Source of the DNA: an uncultured Puniceicoccaceae bacterium
GTDB lineage: Bacteria; Verrucomicrobiota; Verrucomicrobiia; Opitutales; Coraliomargaritaceae
NCBI GenBank assembly: GCA_913044165.1
Contig: CAJWMY010000005.1
Coordinates: 1-49,868, forward strand
DNA: 49,868 nt
Direction of reading: 5' to 3'
The position numbers were made by a program, and so were the translations under genes. Positions within the stretch are counted from its first letter, which is position 1; each line of letters begins with the position of its first letter. Shown piece by piece: positions 25,977 to 34,131 of the stretch. The notes beneath the pieces are model-generated. The model was given only the letters and a program-made list of their open reading frames with translations. It had not been told where the DNA came from and searched no databases.

Positions 25977-26849
25977 ATGAAAAACTTTAATATAAAAGTA
26001 ACAATAGCAATTTCAGGAGGACTTCTAGTCTTTGGATTATTATTTTATTTTATCTTTCCATCTGAAAAGATAGTCATCTCTAAAAGCTCAATGCTTACTA
26101 AAAAGTTCAATCCTATTATATTGCCCCAATCTGCAGTAAATGAAGTAGATTGGCCTGAGGCTATGGAACAAGCAAAAGGTGAATTATATGATTTATTTAC
26201 GCCTCCTGAAATTTATCTAAATGCTCTCGGAGAGTTTGTTTTCCGAACTCCCTATTTTATTTCCTCTGACGATCCTTTTGGCATTGAGTTAGTTGAAATA
26301 AATAGAAACCCTTACCGTTTTCAATTAGACGGATTTATTGAAGAAGATCGCAGTGATGACAGCCAGACAGTAATTCTTATTCACAGCGTTGAAGACGGAA
26401 AGAGTTTACGATTAAGTCCAAATGCATCGAATTCGAAATACCAAATTAAGTTACTAGATTGGTCAGTAAGAACTATAAATGAGAGAGATGGAAATATGAG
26501 GGTTGTTGCAAATCTGAAGTTGCAGGATTATAAGTTAGATCGAATAGTAAATCTTCGGCATGACAAAAAATTATTTGAAGAAAAAATCTCAGTTGTACTA
26601 GCTGTAGAAGAAAGTGCTGAGCAATATATTTTAGAAGGCGAGAATTCTAGTTTTTTTATTGGGGATATTGAATATCGACTAGATGCTATTGATTCCGAAA
26701 ATCAAACTGTTTTAGTGACTAAATTAATTCCTGACAATGATCCCATTTCTGAATTATTAGAAATTGAAGCAATAGTTGATAATTCTAAAATAGAAACTGA
26801 CGACTCGGGTAACCTTGATTTTGAGGACGCATTTGATTCGTTCTTCTAA
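25977..26849 (+). CDS. Amuc_1099-family pilus-like system protein
   Basis: The 290-residue product has one N-terminal membrane helix (about 8-28, IAISGGLLVFGLLFYFIF) and a periplasmic domain that contains two similar beta-rich parts (PYRFQLDGFIEE...VILIHSVEDGKSLRL and GDIEYRLDAIDSENQTVLVTKL). The motif LYDLFTPPEIYLN...FRTPYF is prominent before the first part. By position (between the PilO-like gene and the secretin gene) and topology it corresponds to Amuc_1099. A PilP-like bridge between the inner-membrane platform and the secretin is a reasonable inference. Gene spacing is 46 bases upstream and 65 downstream. Confidence 0.78.
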   Translation: MKNFNIKVTIAISGGLLVFGLLFYFIFPSEKIVISKSSMLTKKFNPIILPQSAVNEVDWPEAMEQAKGELYDLFTPPEIYLNALGEFVFRTPYFISSDDPFGIELVEINRNPYRFQLDGFIEEDRSDDSQTVILIHSVEDGKSLRLSPNASNSKYQIKLLDWSVRTINERDGNMRVVANLKLQDYKLDRIVNLRHDKKLFEEKISVVLAVEESAEQYILEGENSSFFIGDIEYRLDAIDSENQTVLVTKLIPDNDPISELLEIEAIVDNSKIETDDSGNLDFEDAFDSFF

Positions 26850-26914
26850 GCTTAATTTTTAAAAACAAACACATTAGATAATTTTAATTTGCTCAAATAA
26901 AAGGAAAACAAAAT

Positions 26915-29461
26915 ATGAAAAAATCGCCTGCTTATAAAATCCATTGTATAGCACTATTATTTGCTATGCCTTTGGTTCTAGCCCTATCAACTCCATCGGT
27001 ATTCGCACAAGAATCTAATACCTCGGAAAAGATACAACTTATGTCGGAAGCACTTCGTGCTCGTGATTCTGGAGATTTGCTACTAGCTCGTCAAAAAACG
27101 GAAGCTTTAATTGCACTAGCTCCTAGTGATCCTAATGTCCAATCTCTCCTTCTTTCAATAAATGAAAGCCTTGAGAAAGAAGGTATTACAGTGCCTAACA
27201 TCTCAAACCCCCAAATAAACAATAAAGAAAATTTAGGTACAGAAAAAAAATTTACTGAAACCCGTGGGCAAAGTGTGTCAATGAAACAGAAGGTTTTGGA
27301 TTTAGTTAGATTAAATAAGTTTCTTCCTGGGAAAGAGGGTTCTCCAGAATTCATTGAACAATCTAAAATTATTAAAAATCTTCTTGGATTCTGCCGTTTC
27401 CAAATAGCTTCTGATGATTATATCGGGGCTCTAAATACATTAAATGAAATAGAGGCGCGTGATCCTAATAATACAGAAGCAAAAGCTTTATCGCTTAAAT
27501 TATCGAAAATCCTTGGTGATATTCAAAGTGTAAATTTGTATAAAACGAGAGAGGATATGTTAAACGCAGTAGACGATAATTGGGAAAGACCTAAGGTATT
27601 TAAGCTAGAAAATAAAGTACAGGCAAGTGAAGCAGAAATACCTAGGCTTGTTCGAAAACTGGATAGTATTATTTTACCCAGGATTAATTTTAATGGAATG
27701 GAGCTGTCTAGAGTGGTTGAAACACTTTCTGAATTATCTGTTGAATATGACAAAGATGGAGAGGGAGTTAATATCGTTGTATTATTTAATCCAACAGAAT
27801 TAGATCCAGAAATTAATATTACATTAAGAAATTTGAGCCTTAATAAGATATTGAAATACGTGACTCAGCAGGTAAATTTCACGTATGATATCGGTGATGA
27901 AGTTGTGACTATTCAGCCTAGTGATTCAATTGGTGGTACTGCTTCAACAATTACAGAATTTTTTCCTATTACACGAGCAGCAATAATTCGTCTTACTGGA
28001 TTTAGGGAAGAGGCGTCTTCTTCAGCTATTACAGATCCATTTGCTGATATGGGTTCTAGTTCTTCTGGGCCAAGTCAGGACGAAGAAACGGAAGCCCTCA
28101 AAAAATTCTTTCAAAAGGCGGGCGTTAATTTCGAGGGTGTTACAGGATCGAGTTTAGCCTTCGATGGGAAACAACTTATAGTTACTCAGACTCCCCCCAA
28201 TATCGAGCGACTACGTACTATTCTAGGGAATTATAGTAAAGTTAAACAAGTTGAAATAGAGGCTAAGTTTATAGAGGTTGCCCAGAATGACCTCGATGAA
28301 CTTGGATTTAATTGGGGTATTATGAATGTAAATGATAATACTACTAACAGATATAATATTATTAATGATCCAATTGCTGCGAATCAGTATACTTCATATA
28401 CGGATGCAAACGGAAATTTAGTTCAAAAACAGGTTTTGCCATATAATCCAGCAGTGGGAGTAAATAGCACTGGGGCAGCTAGTAATGCTGCTTTAACGGG
28501 TCAATTAGGGGCGTCTATCTTTCAAGATAGAGGATTGCCTGCTACAGCAAAAACTCAGTTTAGAGGTTTAGGAGATATTGAGCCCAATAGTGGGGCTTCA
28601 AAAGAAGCTATTGTTGGGGGATCAACTGTTTCTATAGCGCCACCAGAGATAAGTGGAGCACTTGATTTTGCCGAAAATATCCTACCATTTTTTACTGATA
28701 CATTTACAGATGGAGATTATTCTATAGACCTTCAGCTAAATGCTATTGCACGTAAAACTGGATCAGACTTAATGAGTGCTCCAAAAGTAACAGTCCTTTC
28801 AGGCAAGCGCGCTGAGATTGTCGTTGCTCAAGAGTTGCGTTATCCTGAATCCTATGGAGATATTCAGTCGACAGTCTCATCTGGGGGAGATGTGCTGTCT
28901 GGGGGAAGTTCTGCAATTTCTATAACAGCAGGTACGCCTCAAGATTTCCAAATGCGTCGTGTTGGTGTGGAGATGGCGGTTACTCCAAATGTTGAAAGTG
29001 ACGATAGTATTAGTTTGAAACTTGAGCCTAAAGTAACAGAGTTTGAAGGCTTTGTTGAATACGGTGGACCGAGTATTGCACTTACTGGGAATCAAACTGC
29101 AGTAGTTCCTGCAGGTTTTTATCAACCTGTTTTTTCAACTCGTGAAATCAAAACGGAAGTAACTATCTTAGATGGTGCTACAGTAGTAATGGGGGGGTTG
29201 ACTAGGGATGAAGTTCGTTCAATTGATGATCGTGTACCCTTCCTTGGAGATATTCCGGTCATTGGTAGACTTTTTAGATCAGAGGGCGAGACGAGGCAAA
29301 AACGCAATCTCTTAATCTTTGTGACAGCAAATTTAGTTAGTCCAGGGGGAACTTTATCCAATCAATCTTATAATAATATTAAGTCTAAAACATTATACCA
29401 AGCACCAACAATAACGACTCCATCGGGAAATCGTTATAGGAATGTGACTATAAAAGATTAA
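26915..29461 (+). CDS. Amuc_1098-family secretin, outer-membrane pilus-like channel
   Basis: This is an outer-membrane secretin of 848 residues. It has a signal peptide of about 31 residues, a TPR-like helical stretch (50-190), a secretin N0-type domain (about 250-335, RINFNGMELSRVVETLSEL ... TYDIGDEVVTIQPSD), an N1 domain with GKQLIVTQTPPNIERL, and the secretin core from about 600 (LMSAPKVTVLSGKRAEIVV; MAVTPNV; GATVVMGGLTRDEV; VPFLGDIPVIGRLF). Length and layout match Amuc_1098. An A/G-rich ribosome site (AAAAGGAAAA) precedes the ATG. An intrinsic terminator starts 7 bases after the stop codon. Confidence 0.9.
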   Translation: MKKSPAYKIHCIALLFAMPLVLALSTPSVFAQESNTSEKIQLMSEALRARDSGDLLLARQKTEALIALAPSDPNVQSLLLSINESLEKEGITVPNISNPQINNKENLGTEKKFTETRGQSVSMKQKVLDLVRLNKFLPGKEGSPEFIEQSKIIKNLLGFCRFQIASDDYIGALNTLNEIEARDPNNTEAKALSLKLSKILGDIQSVNLYKTREDMLNAVDDNWERPKVFKLENKVQASEAEIPRLVRKLDSIILPRINFNGMELSRVVETLSELSVEYDKDGEGVNIVVLFNPTELDPEINITLRNLSLNKILKYVTQQVNFTYDIGDEVVTIQPSDSIGGTASTITEFFPITRAAIIRLTGFREEASSSAITDPFADMGSSSSGPSQDEETEALKKFFQKAGVNFEGVTGSSLAFDGKQLIVTQTPPNIERLRTILGNYSKVKQVEIEAKFIEVAQNDLDELGFNWGIMNVNDNTTNRYNIINDPIAANQYTSYTDANGNLVQKQVLPYNPAVGVNSTGAASNAALTGQLGASIFQDRGLPATAKTQFRGLGDIEPNSGASKEAIVGGSTVSIAPPEISGALDFAENILPFFTDTFTDGDYSIDLQLNAIARKTGSDLMSAPKVTVLSGKRAEIVVAQELRYPESYGDIQSTVSSGGDVLSGGSSAISITAGTPQDFQMRRVGVEMAVTPNVESDDSISLKLEPKVTEFEGFVEYGGPSIALTGNQTAVVPAGFYQPVFSTREIKTEVTILDGATVVMGGLTRDEVRSIDDRVPFLGDIPVIGRLFRSEGETRQKRNLLIFVTANLVSPGGTLSNQSYNNIKSKTLYQAPTITTPSGNRYRNVTIKD

Positions 29462-29467
29462 TTTACT

Positions 29468-29496
29468 AAAGCCCATTTATTTTAATGGGCTTTTTT
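29468..29496 (+). terminator. intrinsic terminator of the pilus-like operon
   Basis: AAAGCCCATT (29468-29477) pairs perfectly with AATGGGCTTT (29484-29493) across a 6-base loop. The T-run extends three bases beyond the arm. It lies 7 bases after the secretin stop. This is the clearest rho-independent terminator in the window. Confidence 0.92.
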
Positions 29497-29536
29497 AGCA
29501 CCAATTTCTATATTTAACTAATAAAGAATTAGATTT

Positions 29537-30346
29537 GTGATTGAGTGGATTGATAGTCATTGCCATTTAGATGGGTTTTTAAAAAAAGGGGAATTAGTTT
29601 CAGTTTTACAAAAAGCTGAAGAATCTGGTGTGCATCAAATGATCGCAATTGGTACTGAGCCGTATGACTGGGACATCAATCATGATCTGAAGTTAGAATT
29701 CCCTAGCCGTATCGATTACACTGTCGGCATGCATCCATGCTACGTTAAACCTGGCTGGCATAAATTAGTAGACAAATTAAAAGCATATTTTCATAAAGCC
29801 CAAAAGCCTGTAGCTTTGGGTGAAATTGGACTGGATTATTACCATTTGCCCATAGATCAGTCTGAAGCAGAAGCGCATAAAATGGAACAACACGATGCCT
29901 TTGAGGCTCAATTAGCGATTGCCCGTGAGCTTGATTGTCCTGTCGTGATTCATAGCCGAGATGCCTTTGAGCAAACGCTTCATATGATCGATAATTCAGA
30001 AATTAATTGGACTAAAATCGTAGTGCACTGCTTTAGTTACTCCTCCGAGCAGATCAAGCAGATTATAAAAAGAGGGGGCAGGGCGTCCTTTACTGGAATC
30101 GTCACTTATAAAAATGCTCCTAATGTAAAGAAGGCTTTAATTGAACAAGGTGTTGACCGATTGATGATTGAGACGGATAGTCCTTATTTATCACCAGAAC
30201 CGCACCGAGGAAAATCTAATCAGCCAGCATACGTTGCGGATATAGGTTTAAAGTGTGCGGCTTATTTTGGGTTGGAAGTAGAAACTTTTGCTCAAAAGCT
30301 TGCAGAAAATACGCGTAGCTTTTTTGGCTTAGATAAGCTCAATTAA
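29537..30346 (+). CDS. TatD-family metal-dependent hydrolase (DNase)
   Basis: The TIM-barrel metallohydrolase signatures are all present: SHCHLD at the N-terminus (the H-x-H metal pair), GEIGLDYY near residue 96, VVIHSRDA, VVHCFSYS and the metal-binding ETDSPYLSPEPHRGKSN. The family has 3'-5' DNA exonuclease or deoxyribonuclease activity in characterised members. The start is GTG 29537, because no in-frame ATG precedes the conserved IEWIDSHCHLD. The length of 269 is normal. Its 3' end overlaps the convergent rsmD gene by 8 bases. Base composition rises inside this gene relative to the pilus operon. Confidence 0.92.
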   Translation: MIEWIDSHCHLDGFLKKGELVSVLQKAEESGVHQMIAIGTEPYDWDINHDLKLEFPSRIDYTVGMHPCYVKPGWHKLVDKLKAYFHKAQKPVALGEIGLDYYHLPIDQSEAEAHKMEQHDAFEAQLAIARELDCPVVIHSRDAFEQTLHMIDNSEINWTKIVVHCFSYSSEQIKQIIKRGGRASFTGIVTYKNAPNVKKALIEQGVDRLMIETDSPYLSPEPHRGKSNQPAYVADIGLKCAAYFGLEVETFAQKLAENTRSFFGLDKLN

Positions 30347-30929
30347 ACCGCTCAAAAAAAGCGACACTCGGCTTACCTCTTCCTGAAGCGCCAATTCGTT
30401 TAAATTCATTCCATTGAGTACTTTGGATTATTAAGTCGCTGGGTAATTCTAAGATAAGCCTTGTTTGGGTATTGGCGAAATGATCGGCTAAATGATCTAA
30501 AATATAAGAAGCCTCAGTCTTCAATAATTCATATGGAGGATCTACGAAAATGAAATCAGCTTTTAGTGTTTCTTGAAGAGAATTTTCACTCCTTAAATCC
30601 GTAGAGCCTTGCATCAGATTAATCCTTGATAATTGCATAGCGTTGGGGGCTAGCTGGGCGCTTTTTGCGACAGCTTCTTGGTTAGACTTAAGACAACTTA
30701 TCGCTTCAGGGCTATTTTCAATAAAGAGACAATACTTGGCTCCGCGGCTGAGCGCTTCAAGACCATAGCTTCCAGTCCCAGCAAAGAGATCAACACATAA
30801 AGTGTCTTTAATATTTGAACTGATACTTGAAAATATCGCCTCTCTGAATCGATCAGTTGCCGGGCGAGTGTTTGCGCCTTTAGGGACCATTAGTCGAATA
30901 CCTAGGGCTATACCTCCAGTGATGCGCAT
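30339..30929 (-). CDS. rsmD: 16S rRNA (guanine966-N2)-methyltransferase
   Basis: RsmD methylates G966 of 16S rRNA. The start MRITGG, the RPATDRFREAIFSSI segment and the SAM motif DLFAGTGSYGLEALSRGA (about 47-64) are typical. The catalytic N6/N2-type motif is VDPPYELL. The length of 196 is normal. It is the last gene of a minus-strand run ribE-trxB-pdxH-kdsA-rsmD and lies 5 bases after kdsA. Confidence 0.93.
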   Translation of the reverse strand: MRITGGIALGIRLMVPKGANTRPATDRFREAIFSSISSNIKDTLCVDLFAGTGSYGLEALSRGAKYCLFIENSPEAISCLKSNQEAVAKSAQLAPNAMQLSRINLMQGSTDLRSENSLQETLKADFIFVDPPYELLKTEASYILDHLADHFANTQTRLILELPSDLIIQSTQWNEFKRIGASGRGKPSVAFFERFN

Positions 30930-30934
30930 AAATT

Positions 30935-31735
30935 TTAAGTGGTTTTAATCAGAGCTAACTTGATTTTTAAAAGCGCCTCAACTAATGCTGGCAGAGCTTC
31001 AAGCGGAAGCTGTGTGGCAGCGTCGGATAAGGCATTCTCAGGATCGGGATGCGTTTCTAAAAAAAGACCATTGGCTCCTGCAGCAATTGCTGCCTTAGCA
31101 AGGAGCGGTACAAATTCTCTTTGTCCGCCACTTTTCCCATTTCTGGCACCAGGTAGCTGGACACTATGTGTTGCATCCATAATTGTAGGATGGCCATTAC
31201 TCTCGAGGATTCCAAAACTTCGCATGTCTACAACCAAGTTCTGATAGCCGAAGCTGGAACCGCGCTCGGTCTGCCATATTTCTTTTGCTTTAAAAGATTC
31301 TAATTTCTTAACAACAAAAGCCATTTCCTGAGGGGATAGAAATTGTCCTTTTTTTATATTAACAACGCGTCCTGTCTCAGCTGCGGCTTCTAGTAAATCG
31401 GTTTGGCGACACATGAAGGCAGGGATTTGAAGGACTTCAACAACCTCAGCTACGGTTTTCGCCTGCTCCGGCAAATGAATATCGGTTAAAGTATTGAATC
31501 CATATTCCTCTTTAATTGTCTGGAATATTTTAAGGCCTTCTTCGAGTCCAATGCCTCGTTTACTACTCACTGAAGTTCGATTGGCTTTATCAAATGAGCC
31601 TTTAAAAACGATATTCAAGGCAGGGTAGGTTTGCTGCAACTTAGTTAAGCTATCGGCAACTCGGCGGCATAAATCAATGCTTTCTAACGAGCAGGGACCA
31701 GCAATTAGTAATAATTTATCAGATTGATAGAGCAT
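30935..31735 (-). CDS. kdsA: 3-deoxy-8-phosphooctulonate synthase
   Basis: KdsA condenses phosphoenolpyruvate with arabinose 5-phosphate to make Kdo 8-phosphate for LPS inner core. It therefore supports an LPS-bearing outer membrane. Signatures are [49 protein letters not shown] and [13 protein letters not shown]. Cys15 in AGPCSLES occupies the position that is Cys in the metal-dependent class (as in Aquifex) and Asn in the E. coli class, so a metal-dependent enzyme is expected. It lies between pdxH and rsmD. Confidence 0.95.
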   Translation of the reverse strand: MLYQSDKLLLIAGPCSLESIDLCRRVADSLTKLQQTYPALNIVFKGSFDKANRTSVSSKRGIGLEEGLKIFQTIKEEYGFNTLTDIHLPEQAKTVAEVVEVLQIPAFMCRQTDLLEAAAETGRVVNIKKGQFLSPQEMAFVVKKLESFKAKEIWQTERGSSFGYQNLVVDMRSFGILESNGHPTIMDATHSVQLPGARNGKSGGQREFVPLLAKAAIAAGANGLFLETHPDPENALSDAATQLPLEALPALVEALLKIKLALIKTT

Positions 31736-31756
31736 AATAATTTCCTGTGAGTTTAT

Positions 31757-32392
31757 TTAAGGGGCTAATCGGTTAATTGTCCACGTATCCTTGGTGAGCA
31801 GATATTCAAAGCGATCATGCAGGCGGTTATCCCGGCCTTGCCAAAATTCAAATCTTGAAGGAATGATACGAATGCCACCCCAGTTATCGGGAAGAGGGAT
31901 CGGCTTACCTTCAAAGCGTTCTTCAAATTCTTTTAAGCGCCCTTCTAGTACGGCGCGTGATTCAATGATTGAACTCTGGGGAGATACCCAAGCCCCCAAC
32001 TGACTACCTCTAGGTCTACTTTGGAAATATTGATCGGAAGTCTCTTGGGTTACTTTTTCAGTTCGTCCTTGAATATTGATCTGCCTTTGCAAGGGATGCC
32101 AAAGGAAATTAACCGATACATCTGTGTGAAGGTCCATTGCTTGAGATTTTGCACTTTTATAATTTGTGTAAAAGATCAGTCCATCTTTTGAGAAGTCTTT
32201 AACCAATACAATTCGTGTTCTCGGTTTGCCTTGAGCAGATTTGGTAGCCAAGCACATGGCATTAGGCTCATCTAATTTCGATTCCAATGCTTCAGAAAAC
32301 CATTTTTCAAACTGGGAAAAAGGACAATCAAGGCGGTCAGCTTCGCTGAAGCTGTCTTTAGTGTAACGTATTCTTAAGTCCGATAAATCCAT
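31757..32392 (-). CDS. pdxH: pyridoxamine 5'-phosphate oxidase
   Basis: PdxH oxidises pyridoxine or pyridoxamine 5'-phosphate to pyridoxal phosphate with FMN. Conserved blocks are EPNAMCLATKSAQGKPRTRIVLVK, GLIFYTNYKSAK, FLWHPLQRQINIQG, SRPRGSQLGAWVSPQSS and the C-terminal FEFWQGRDNRLHDRFEY. The frame stays open to 32437 across the end of trxB, but ATG 32392 gives a normal 211-residue protein starting MDLSDLRIRY, so I use it. The gap to trxB is 10 bases. Confidence 0.94.
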   Translation of the reverse strand: MDLSDLRIRYTKDSFSEADRLDCPFSQFEKWFSEALESKLDEPNAMCLATKSAQGKPRTRIVLVKDFSKDGLIFYTNYKSAKSQAMDLHTDVSVNFLWHPLQRQINIQGRTEKVTQETSDQYFQSRPRGSQLGAWVSPQSSIIESRAVLEGRLKEFEERFEGKPIPLPDNWGGIRIIPSRFEFWQGRDNRLHDRFEYLLTKDTWTINRLAP

Positions 32393-32402
32393 TTTTTTGA
32401 AA

Positions 32403-33338
32403 TTAAGTTTTTTCAGCCAACCATCGCTCTGCTTCAATGGCTGATTGGCATCCCATTCCAGCTGCTGTTATAGCTTGGCGGTAGACGTGGTCAACGCAGT
32501 CACCAGCTGCATATAGGCCTGGGACCGATGTTCTAATCTGACTTCCTATTTCAGGGACAATATAGCCATTCTCATCACGTTCCAAAAGTTCTTCGACAAA
32601 ATCTGTATTTGGGATGTGTCCAATGGCAATGAAGACGCCTTTGCATGGAATATCAACTGAGTTTCCTGAATCCAATTCTTTAACTTTTAAGGCACGTGCA
32701 TTTCCTGATTCATCGGCCAGAACGGCTTCTGGGCTGGCATTCCAGTAGACCTCAATCTTGTCATGTGCTAGGGTACGTTCCGCCATTATTTTTGAAGCCC
32801 TTAAAGTATCCCTTCGATGAACTAAAGTTACCTTCGAGCAAAAGCGTGTTAAAAATAAAGCTTCCTCACATGCGGAGTCACCGCCACCAATTACAGTAAC
32901 GTCCATATCTCGGTAAAAGGCGCCATCACAGGTTGCGCAGGTTGTTACGCCTTTTCCGCCGTACATTTCCTGTTCACCTGGAATACCTAATAATCTTGGT
33001 CGCGCTCCTGTTGCTATAATGACAATCCGAGCTTCAAAAGTCTTATCGCCTGCGTGCAAGATCTTTTTATCTCCATCGAGCTCAATAGAATCTACCTTTG
33101 CGTGTTCATAGCGTGCTCCAAAACGGGCTGCTTGTTTGCGTAGATTATCCATCATCATATAGCCATCAATACCATCGGGGAATCCGGGAAAATTCTCGAC
33201 TTCAGAGGTCGTGGTTAGTTGACCACCAGGTTGAGAGCCTTCCAGCACTAATGGGTTTAGTTGGGCACGCCCGGTGTAAATAGCGGCTGTCAGTCCAGCA
33301 CAGCCAGTTCCTAAAATAATAATGTCTTCTATTGCCAT
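32403..33338 (-). CDS. trxB: thioredoxin reductase
   Basis: TrxB is an FAD flavoprotein that reduces thioredoxin with NADPH. The FAD-binding [16 protein letters not shown] is near residue 10. The redox-active pair lies in [10 protein letters not shown] (Cys134, Cys137), the NADPH site is [13 protein letters not shown], and [10 protein letters not shown] closes the FAD domain. The length of 311 is normal. It belongs to the ribE-trxB-pdxH-kdsA-rsmD run, and no thioredoxin gene is adjacent. Confidence 0.96.
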   Translation of the reverse strand: MAIEDIIILGTGCAGLTAAIYTGRAQLNPLVLEGSQPGGQLTTTSEVENFPGFPDGIDGYMMMDNLRKQAARFGARYEHAKVDSIELDGDKKILHAGDKTFEARIVIIATGARPRLLGIPGEQEMYGGKGVTTCATCDGAFYRDMDVTVIGGGDSACEEALFLTRFCSKVTLVHRRDTLRASKIMAERTLAHDKIEVYWNASPEAVLADESGNARALKVKELDSGNSVDIPCKGVFIAIGHIPNTDFVEELLERDENGYIVPEIGSQIRTSVPGLYAAGDCVDHVYRQAITAAGMGCQSAIEAERWLAEKT

Positions 33339-33397
33339 GAGGATAATTTTACAGAATTCCGAATTGATACAAGCTCAATGAAATTTCTGCTAAAAGA

Positions 33398-33991
33398 TTA
33401 TTGGTTAAGGCTAAGTTTTTCGACGTACTTAGCCACTAAGTCATATTCAATATTTATTGCATCATTGACCGCTTTATATTGAAAGTTGGTCACTTCTAAA
33501 GTATGCGGGATTAGCCAGACTGTAAAACTTGAATCGCTAACATCGTAAATCGTTAGAGAAATTCCATCTAGGGTTATGCAGCCTTTAGGCACAACATATT
33601 TTAAAGCCTCTAAATCATTTGGCTGAATCTCAAAGATCATATCTTTACCCTTCTGTTCAATTATTTTGATTGTACCTGGACCATCAATATGTCCGGATAC
33701 AAAATGCCCGCCCATTCGTGTGGTCGGAAGTAGGGCGCGTTCAAGATTCACTTTAGTTCCATCGGTGGCAGATTCAATCGATGTTTTGCGAATTGATTCC
33801 TCTAATAAGTCAAATGAGAGCAGCGAATCTTCAACCTGAACTACAGTTAAGCAGCATCCATTGACCGATACACTATCTCCGAGCTTTATATCGCTGAGTA
33901 TGAGGGATGCTTCGATTACTAGGCGCCAAGCATCACTACGTTCCTCAAAAGAACGGACGACGCCTGTTTCTTCTACAATACCTGTAAACAT
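33398..33991 (-). CDS. ribE: riboflavin synthase alpha chain
   Basis: Riboflavin synthase dismutates two 6,7-dimethyl-8-ribityllumazine molecules. The protein is the classic two-barrel repeat: [10 protein letters not shown] starts the first lumazine-binding half and [13 protein letters not shown] the second, with [10 protein letters not shown] and [11 protein letters not shown] at equivalent places. The start is ATG 33991 (197 residues). The reading frame stays open upstream right through the tRNA(CAU) gene, but that part is not protein. The ATG is only 11 bases from the tRNA CCA end, so ribE must be co-transcribed with the tRNA or start inside it. Confidence 0.94.
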   Translation of the reverse strand: MFTGIVEETGVVRSFEERSDAWRLVIEASLILSDIKLGDSVSVNGCCLTVVQVEDSLLSFDLLEESIRKTSIESATDGTKVNLERALLPTTRMGGHFVSGHIDGPGTIKIIEQKGKDMIFEIQPNDLEALKYVVPKGCITLDGISLTIYDVSDSSFTVWLIPHTLEVTNFQYKAVNDAINIEYDLVAKYVEKLSLNQ

Positions 33992-34002
33992 CTTTAAAAT
34001 AA

Positions 34003-34080
<78 letters not shown>

Positions 34081-34088
34081 GAATGGCT

Positions 34089-34117
34089 TATGAAAACTAA
34101 CGGCGCTTTTAAGTCAA
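34089..34117 (-). promoter_or_regulatory. putative promoter of tRNA(CAU)-ribE
   Basis: On the minus strand TTGACT (34112-34117) lies about 35 bases before the tRNA 5' end, and after 17 bases TTCATA (34089-34094) takes the -10 place. The -10 box is poor. The -35 hexamer is identical to the one upstream of tRNA-Asp in this window. Confidence 0.33.
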
Positions 34118-34131
34118 GGCTTCTTAGTCTT

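Noticed and set aside
32393-32437. Longer PdxH
   Set aside because: The extension overlaps the end of trxB, and ATG 32392 gives the usual family start.
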